The translations under genes were made by a program, and so were the position numbers. DNA of 64,000 bases from Costus lasius. Taxonomy: Eukaryota > Streptophyta > Magnoliopsida > Zingiberales > Costaceae. The number at the start of each line of letters is the position of its first letter. Within the stretch, counting starts at the first letter, position 1. The stretch spans positions 4,960,001-5,024,000 of the forward strand of contig JANVAS020000203.1 of the NCBI GenBank assembly GCA_027563935.2, written 5' to 3'. The notes under the pieces are model-generated. The model was not told the DNA's origin, searched no databases, and saw only the letters and a list, made by a program, of their open reading frames with translations. Positions 57,051 to 64,000 of the stretch are shown here, piece by piece.

Positions 57051-60000
57051 CTCTGTCCTAATGGTTCCTTCTAGGAACAAGAAGAAGGGGAAGAAGGGCA
57101 AAGCCCCTATCAAGAGCTACAACAAGGCTCTAAAGCAAAAGATAAAGCGGTCAAAGGAATACAGATGTTTCCATTGTGGCCAGTTGGGTCACTGGAAAAA
57201 GGACTGTAAAGCGCTCCAAGGAGATAAGAAGGGAAGCAACCCTTTTGCTTCTGGCTCAGGTATTTACGTGACTAAAGTCATGGTATCTTCTTCTTCTATT
57301 TCATGGGTGTTAGACACTGCATGTGGAGTTCACATTTGTTCAAATGTACAGGAACTCAAGAGAAGAAGACAGGTGGGACAGCATGAGGTGGACCTACGAG
57401 TTGGAAACGGGGCACGGGTTGCTGCTGTTGCTGTAGGAGAATATCACATCTCTTTACCATCTGGTCTTGTATTAGAACTGGACAATTGTTATTTTGTACC
57501 GAGCATAACTAAGAATATTATCTCTATTCCTGCTCTTGTCAGGAAAGGGTTTTCCTTTGAATGCAAGATTTCAAAGTGTTATATTTCTTATGATAATATT
57601 GTTTATGCTACCGGGTCAATTAACAATGTGTTATTCATGTTGGACATGGAAAGTTCTATACAGCAGATTGATATTAAGAAAGCCAAGTATGCTGATGACA
57701 GCACCTTGCTATGGCATAGTCGTTTAGGCCATATTAACAAGAAGCGCATTAAGCGGTTGCAAGATCATGGACTGCTGGGATCATTCTCCTATGAGGAGCT
57801 TGATACATGCAAAGCTTGTTTAATGGGTAAAATGACGAAGTCTCCTTTTTCTAACAAAGGTCAAAGGGCTTCAGGTTTACTTGACCTCATTCACAGTGAT
57901 GTGTGTGGGCCATTTAGTAAACATGCCAGAGGTGGCTATTCATACTTCATTACCTTTACTGATGATTTCAGTAGATATGGTTATGTCTATCTAATGAGAC
58001 ATAAGAGTGAATCTTTTGACAAGTTCAAAGAGTTCAAAAATGAAGTACAAAATCAGCTAGGCCGAAATATCAAGGCACTTCGCTCAGATCGAGGTGGAGA
58101 ATACTTGAGTCATGAGTTTACTGACTATCTAAAGGAGTGTGGGATTATCTCATAGCTCACTCCACCAGGAACACCGCAATGGAATGGTGTGTCCGAGAGG
58201 AGAAATAGAACCTTACTGGATATGGTTCGTTCTATGATGAGTCAAGCTACTTTACCTTACTCCTTTTGGGGATTTGCACTGGAAATAGCTGCAAAGGTAC
58301 TAAACCGAGTGCCATCCAAGGCCGTTTCAAAGACTCCATATGAGTTAGTATGGGAAACAGCCGAGCTTGACATTTATTAAGATCTGGGGTTGCGAGGCTT
58401 ATGTCAAAAAGCTCGCCTCTGGGAAACTAGAGAGCAGATCTGAGAAATGTATCTTTGTCGGTTACCCTAAGGAAACTAAGGGTTATTATTTCTACGATCC
58501 CAAAGAGAACAAAGTATTTGTTGCTCGGACGGCTATTTTTCTTGAGAAGGAATTTCTTCTGCAAGAGGCCAGTGGGAGAGAAATAAAGCTGGATGAGAAT
58601 CCAGAAGAAGGACAAAGTAGTCGAGCACAATTGGATGAGCCTGAGCCAGTAGATCAGGTTACTGAACAACCTGAGGCTCAGATATCACGGGAACCACGAA
58701 GATCGGGAAGGATACGTCGATAGCCTGAGCGCTATGACGGAGTCTACATCATTGATGATGAACCCCTCACTTATGCGGATGCGGTCAGTGGACCGGAATC
58801 AGCGAGATGGCTTGAAGCTATGCGAGCCGAGATGGACTCCATGTCAGATAACCAAGTTTGGGATTTGGTTGATCCGCCTCCGGGAGTAATCCCTATAGGC
58901 TGTAAGTGGATCTTCAAGAAGAAGGTTGACATGGATGGTAACGTGGTTACCTATAAAGGCAGGCTAGTTGCGAAAGGTTTCAAACAAATCTACGGGATAG
59001 ATTATGATGAAACTTTCTCTCCTGTAGCCATGTTCAAGTCTATTCGGATTATTCTTGCGATAGCGGCATATTATGATTATGAGATCTGGCAAATGGATGT
59101 GAAGACCGCTTTCCTTAATGGAAAACGAGAGAAGGATGTGTATATGACACAACCTGAAGGTTTCACTAATCCATCAGATCGTCATAAAATATGCAAATTA
59201 AAGAAGTCCATTTATGGACTTAAGCAAGCATCGAGAAGTTGGAATATTCGTTTTGATGAATCAATCTGTGAATTTGGTTTCATCAAGAATGAAGATGACC
59301 CGTGTGTATATAAGAGGTTTAGTGGGAGCGTGATTACTTTTCTAGTCCTCTACGTCGATGATATCTTAATCATTGGAAACGATATTCCTGAACTACATGC
59401 TGTCAAGGCATGGTTAAGAAAATGTTTCCAGATGAAAGATTTAGGAGAAGCAGCCTATGTATTAGGTGTGAAGATCTACAGAGATAGATCAAAGAGGCTT
59501 CTCGGGCCGTGCCAGAGTACTTACATCGATAAAGTCCTGGAGAGATTCCATTTAGAAAATTCTAAAAGAGGATATCTTCCAGTCAGACATGGTTTGAATC
59601 TTTCAAAGAGTCAGTGTCCACAAACACAGACTGAGAAAGATGAAATGGACAATACGCCTTATGCTTCGGCTATTGGGTCCATTATGTATGCGATGTTGTG
59701 TACTCGCCCAGACGTCGCTTACGGGTTAAGCGTGACCAGTCGATTCCAAAGTAATCCAGGAAAGGCACACTGGATTGCAGTCAAGAACATTTTGAAATAT
59801 CTTCGGAGGACCAAAGATATGTTCTTGGTATATGGAGGTCAGGAAGAACTCAGTATTGAAGGATATACTGACGCTTCGTTCCAGTCTGACAAGGATGATT
59901 TCCGATCGCAATCAGGCTATGTTTTTAGCTTGAATGGAGGAGCAGTGGTGTGGAAAAGTTTCAAACAATCAATTGTTGCTGATTCCACAACAGAAGCCGA

Positions 60001-60334
60001 GTATGTTGCAGCCTCAGAAGCATCCAAGGAGGCAGTGTGGATTCGTAAGTTCGTTCAGGAACTTGGTGTTGTTCCTTCGAGTGCAGATCTATTGGTTATC
60101 TTCTGTGATAACACTGGAGCAATAGCACAAGCAAAGGAACCACGGTCGCACCAGAAGTCCAAGCACATACAGAGAAGGTTTCACTTGATCCGGGAGATCA
60201 TTGATCATGGCGAGATCAAGGTCTGCAAGGTTCATACAGATGACAATCTAGCTGACCCGCTTACAAAGCCTCTGGCGCAGCAGAAGCATGAGAAGCACTG
60301 TAATAATATGGGTTTGAGATTTCTCAACCATTAG
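57051..60334 (+). pseudogene. Copia gag-pol of copy D, broken
   Basis: Starts at the Gag codons for SVLMVPSRNKKKGKKGK and keeps the knuckle CFHCGQLGHWKKDC, protease LDTACG, integrase and RT-RNase H to the stop at 60332-60334. Breaks: CAG to TAG at 58153-58155 in integrase (before LTPPGTPQWNG); a 2-bp loss near 58346-58352 (after TPYEL) that shifts the frame; CAG to TAG at 58721-58723 (after GRIRR). RT with YVDD and RNase H (58820-60334, 504 codons) are open. The Gag N-terminus is lost with the insertion of C. Compared with A it has extra NPFA residues after the knuckle (KKGSNPFASG). It cannot make a full polyprotein. Confidence 0.92.
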
Positions 60335-60343
60335 ATTAAGTGC

Positions 60344-60354
60344 AAGTGGGAGAT
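60344..60354 (+). other. Polypurine tract of D
   Basis: AAGTGGGAGAT before the 3' LTR. Confidence 0.85.
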
Positions 60355-62036
60355 TGTTGGGGTATGCCCTTAAGACTAATGTTTGAGGCCTTGGGATTAT
60401 ATCAGTATCATGTATAAACTTAATGTTTATAAAGGCAATGGTTGTTATTCAGGTTGTTACATCATCTGCTGCAATATGTATACTTCTGAATAATGTCTCA
60501 ATGCTGTTCAGCTAGGCTGACATGCAGTTTTGTCCTTAGTCGAGATATCTTGGTGAACATGAGACAGCCTTGATATGATTGAGACTAATATGTGTTCTAA
60601 TCTTATAGGATGCTTCGAGCATGGAATAAGATGTAGACTCATGGGTACATTGGATGTACTGGACAGACCCTACTTAGGATATTCGATTGCTTGTCACAAT
60701 GTGAATAATCCTTGTATGCAAACAAGTGGCATATTTCCTCTGACTTGAGATCACTTCTGTTTCTAAATGATGATTGGCATTGTTTTGAGGTAGTTCAATA
60801 TCATTTGAAACATAATGGTTATAGACTATCTGGGATAATGAGCATGAGTCATGTTAGGGCACTAGTGATAGATATAGGATTGCCGTCTCCTTGTTTGGAG
60901 TGTGATGTTCTAAAGGGGCCCCCTGGATGAGATGATTGAGAAAGTGTATGGCCATACCCAGATGACTATGTTCATCTGATCTGATCATTCTCATCATATT
61001 GGAATTACAGGCTTGACACGCTTGTCCAATAAGAACATCCAGTGGCAAAGGAAACACATATGTCAAGTGACTTGGGTTCACACTTGTGCTGTGGTTTGGG
61101 TGTAGTCTTGGAAGACTCTTTCCTTTATATCGGGAGACAGTGATGTGTTGCTAGATACCCCTCACTGATTGTGATAACGTAAGTTATCGTTACCGACATT
61201 TAAAGGAAACCCTTAGGGTCGCACAATTTGATGATATGGCTTACTTAAGTCAGATCGTGTGGACTGAATTGTTTTGGTTCAGTTTAAAGGGATTTAAACT
61301 CTAATTGTAAGTGAGATCTGGTCTGATCATGTTTGATTGATTAGGGCTTGAGATCGGTAAGCTTCGATCGAGAGAATTGATGCTAGATCGGTGAGATCAA
61401 GAGCATCAAGAGATGAATGGTTAGATCTTGAGCCTTATGGTTTAATTTGATCTAGACCAATGCTTGGTTTAATTTGGTCTTTGAACCAAATGAAATTGAA
61501 CCGGTTTACTTAGAGTGAGCGCATGGTTCAAGTCAAGGGAGAAAGTTGCGATTGGGGTAAACGCATCTTGCGTTGAATGCTTGCTATTTTTAGAAGCCAT
61601 GTTCTCATTTTGAGAACACGCCTCACGTTCGAAGTGGCTAGCTATTCTCGCCTCTCCTCTCCTCTCGTCGCCACTTTGCTCTCTCGTGTGGTGAAGAAGG
61701 CTCACGCCAAGGAGGAGAAGTTTTTTTTTTCGCCAAGCAAAAGGATCATCTCTCATCCCTTCATTCGATCAGGAGACCTTGGATCCTTGCTAGCACAAAG
61801 ACGCCAAGGGAGTAGTCATCTTCACCTTGTGTGCATCACCTTTGGAGGAGAGCCGCTCACCCTCTTCTTCCAAGTCGCCATCCAAAGCAATGGCAATGGT
61901 ATGAATCTCTTTAGATCTATACAGAATGTTAAGTTGATCATAAGTCCATACATGCGATCTAGGAAACCCTAGATTCCGCCTTGCAAAAATTTTATATCTG
62001 CATGATTAGGGTTTCGCCCCCTTAGAGGAACTTTCA
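60355..62036 (+). repeat. 3' LTR of copy D
   Basis: 1,682 bp, TGTTGGGG...GAGGAACTTTCA. Confidence 0.93.
61173..61188 (+). other. LTR hairpin of D, GTAA loop
   Basis: GATAAC-GTAA-GTTATC. Confidence 0.6.
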
Positions 62037-63458
62037 GAATGATATATAAATATCAGTGTCAAGTAGTACATAAGTTGACCAAAACTAGGTCCTAGGGCAT
62101 ATACACCAACAATCTCCCACTTGCACTAAGACCTAGAAGTTGAGGAATCTCAACCCCATATCTCTAGCGTGACCATCATGCTTCTGCTGCGCCAAAGCCT
62201 TGGTCAATGGGTCTGCCAGATTGTTCTCTGTGTCTACTCTGCTAATCTTGACATCACCTCTGTCAATGATCTCTCTGATCAGGTGAAATCTTCTGAGTAT
62301 GTGTTTGGATCTTTGATGAGACCGTGGTTCCTTGGCTTGTGCAATTGCTCCATTGTTGTCACAGTAGAGTTCAATGGGATCCATTGCACTAGGTACCACT
62401 TGAAGATCACATAAGAACTTCCTTATCCAAACAGCTTCCTTGGCTGCCTCAGAAGCAGCCACATACTCAGCTTCGGTTGTAGAATCTGCTATGGTGGATT
62501 GCTTGAAGCTCTTCCAACATACAACGCCTCCATTTATCTTGAACACATAGCCGGCCTGCGATCTAAAGTCGTCAGGGTCAGACTGGAACGATGCGTCAGT
62601 ATAGCCCTGCATACTGAGCTCTTCCTGTCCCCCATAGACCATGAACAAATCCTTAGTTCTTCTCAGATACTTTAGGATGTTCTTTACAGCCACCCAGTGC
62701 TGTAGACCTGGATTGTATTGGTATCGGCTGGTAATGCTCACAGCATATGCCATATCTGGTCTAGTACATAACATTGCATACATGATCGATCCTACTGCCG
62801 AAGCATAAGGAATTCGACTCATGTCATCCCTCTCAGCCTGTGTTGTAGGACACTGGCTCTTTGAGAGGGTAAGGCCATGTCTCACTGGAAGGTATCCTTT
62901 CTTGGATTGCTCCATGTAGAACCTCTCCAGTACCTTATCAATGTAAGTACTTTGACTAAGGGCCAAGAGCCTCTTGGATCTATCCCGGTAGATCCTCACG
63001 CCTAGAATATAGGCGGCCTCCCCTAAGTCTTTCATCTCGAAACACTTCCCCAACCTTGTCTTCACAGCTTGAAGACTAGGGATGTCGTTTCCGATGAGCA
63101 GTATGTCATCAACATACAAGACCAGAAAAATTACCAAGCTCCCACTGAATTTTCTGTATACACAGGCGTCATCTTCGCTTTTGATAAAGCCATAATCTCT
63201 CACGGCCTCATCAAATCGAAGATTCCAACTTCGAGATGCTTGCTTTAATCCATAAATTGAACTCTTTAGCCTGCAGACCTTATTTGCCTCTGCAGGATGG
63301 ATGAAGCCATCAGGTTGTGTCATATACACATCCTCAGTCAGCTTCCCGTTAAGGAACGCTGTTTTCACATCCATCTGCCATATCTCATAGTCATGATGTA
63401 CAGCTATAGCAAGCAGAATCCGAATGGATTTAATCATGGCAACTGGCGAGAAGGTTTC
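62037..63458 (-). mobile_element. Family 2 Copia fragment K
   Basis: The last 75 bp of a 3' LTR (62037-62111, sense TGTTGGTGTATATGCCC...), polypurine tract (62112-62122) and RNase H-RT coding sequence, minus strand. Cut on the left by D and at 63459 by LTR L. Confidence 0.9.
62133..63458 (-). CDS. RT-RNase H part of family 2 Copia pol (K), 5' truncated
   Basis: About 442 open codons. RT: ETFSPVAMIKSIRILLAIAV, WQMDVKTAFLNGKL, LKSSIYGLKQASRSWN, then LVLYVDDILLIGNDI with the YVDD box near 63107-63118. RNase H: GYTDASFQSD, STTEAEYVAASEA, LYCDNNGAIAQAKEPRSHQ, end LTKALAQQKHD-RFLNF. No break occurs, so K is young. Compared with family 1 the RT is alignable throughout, with many conservative changes. 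At the 5' side the frame runs on for 53 codons into LTR L from an ATG at 63617, making a chance chimeric frame of 494 codons; the LTR part resembles no protein. Gag, protease and integrase are not in view. Confidence 0.93.
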   Translation of the reverse strand, partial: ETFSPVAMIKSIRILLAIAVHHDYEIWQMDVKTAFLNGKLTEDVYMTQPDGFIHPAEANKVCRLKSSIYGLKQASRSWNLRFDEAVRDYGFIKSEDDACVYRKFSGSLVIFLVLYVDDILLIGNDIPSLQAVKTRLGKCFEMKDLGEAAYILGVRIYRDRSKRLLALSQSTYIDKVLERFYMEQSKKGYLPVRHGLTLSKSQCPTTQAERDDMSRIPYASAVGSIMYAMLCTRPDMAYAVSITSRYQYNPGLQHWVAVKNILKYLRRTKDLFMVYGGQEELSMQGYTDASFQSDPDDFRSQAGYVFKINGGVVCWKSFKQSTIADSTTEAEYVAASEAAKEAVWIRKFLCDLQVVPSAMDPIELYCDNNGAIAQAKEPRSHQRSKHILRRFHLIREIIDRGDVKISRVDTENNLADPLTKALAQQKHDGHARDMGLRFLNF

Positions 63459-64000
63459 TGTTGGGAAACCCCGGGGACATTTTACAATTTTTTCAGAGCC
63501 ATGGACATACATTTTACGCAGCGGAAGAATGTCCCCGAAACAGGCTAGTCCCAAAAACCCAATGAAGATCTCTTGCGAGGGGGTCGACACGATGTGATAG
63601 TAAGTACCTTTAAGCAATTAGAAGCCGATGTCGATGAAGGCGCCCAAGTGTTCGCCCTCTGTAGTCTCGCACACACGGATTCCTCAAGTTTTCTTCTTCC
63701 TCGCCCGGTGCTAGCCTTGGGAAGAAGATCCATGCCTTAGGAGAGCCCTCCAAGCAACTTGCGCCACCACCAAGATGTGATGCGCCAAGGAGATGGAAGG
63801 AGAAGAGAACGCCGCAAGCCTTCTTGTTCCTTTGCGCCAAGGAAGGGAAAAGGAGAAGCATGCTTGCGCCCTTGATGGAAGAAGAAGAGCTCTAAGCTCT
63901 CCAAGCCGTCGCCCTCTAATGCTTCACGCCTCCAAGGAATTAGCATCATGAAGAGAGGGGGCGGCAAGGGCTTATTTATAGGAGCAAGAGGCGGTTAGGG
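63459..64000 (-). repeat. Family 2 Copia LTR L (cut by window end)
   Basis: Starts TGTTGGGAAACCCCGGGG as the LTR at 44239 does and continues collinear with it (GTCGACACGATG, then CGCCCAAG-GTTCGCCCTCTG-AGTCTCGCACACACGG in parts). The left flank GTTTC belongs to the RT of K. It is the 3' terminus of a minus-strand LTR that runs out of the window. Confidence 0.88.

Larger units (their letters stand above)
57051..62036 (+). mobile_element. Family 1 Copia copy D, 5' part missing
   Basis: From mid-gag to the end of the 3' LTR, plus strand. The 5' boundary is the insertion of C. The right flank GAATG (62037-62041) lies in the 3' LTR of family 2 element K. The 5' LTR of D is not in view: J has a different left flank and a clearly different sequence, so it is not the partner. 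Confidence 0.88.

Noticed and set aside
46069..63458. I and K as two halves of one family 2 element
   Set aside because: Both contain the RNase H end and their own LTR junction, so they are separate copies.

Overview
The window is plant nuclear DNA made almost entirely of nested LTR retrotransposons. I see no host gene, rRNA, tRNA or CRISPR array. Plant origin is inferred from Athila/Tat-type Gypsy sequence (Asp-tRNA-like primer site, the GCTTGAGGACAAGCAA motif before the 3' LTR) and Ty1/copia elements primed by initiator-Met tRNA. The nesting depth suggests gene-poor heterochromatin of a repeat-rich flowering plant. I cannot name the species.

Two related Copia families dominate. Family 1 has LTRs of about 1.66-1.70 kb running TGTTGGGG...CA, a 1.8 kb leader and one gag-pol frame of about 1,294 codons. 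Family 2 has LTRs of about 1.8 kb running TGTTGGTG...CCCAACA. Their LTRs share alignable blocks.

Layout, left to right: a family 1 LTR end (1-702); an Athila-type RT/RNase H relic (703-1798); an old minus-strand family 2-like element, here called H, split into pieces at 1799-8275, 16077-17717 and 26787-29039. Inserted in H are a family 1 solo LTR (2130-3814), a family 1 deletion derivative M (5174-7710), a Gypsy element E without pol (8276-16076), an intact minus-strand family 1 copy A (17718-26786) and a minus-strand gag-only Gypsy element F (from 29040). F holds family 1 copy B (33301-42491, LTRs apparently identical) and a family 2 fragment I (44239-46670). I is cut by an unassigned LTR-like sequence G (46671-49847), which is cut by a truncated family 1 LTR J (49848-51606). 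J is fused head-on to a truncated minus-strand family 1 copy C (51602-57050). C sits in a plus-strand family 1 copy D (to 62036), which sits in the 3' LTR of a family 2 copy K (62037-63458). K is interrupted by another family 2 LTR, L (63459 to the end).

Perfect 5-bp target duplications support the solo LTR (CACTT), M (ATACA), E (GTATG), A (GCTAC) and B (GTGGG). A is the only copy with a complete gag-pol frame and the usual catalytic motifs. B has two nonsense codons, D has nonsense codons and a frameshift, and C has lost RT and RNase H.

The most interesting signals are structural. Each of the seven family 1 LTR insertions that covers the site carries a six-base-pair hairpin closed by a GNRA tetraloop (GTAA, GAAA, GTGA or GAGA), with a compensatory stem change in A. 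Family 2 LTRs have an unrelated-sequence hairpin at the aligned position. The Copia leader has three further hairpins with compensatory changes. E and F carry arrays of TTACGG/CCGTAA palindromes, and E encodes an unusual acidic FD-repeat protein instead of pol.
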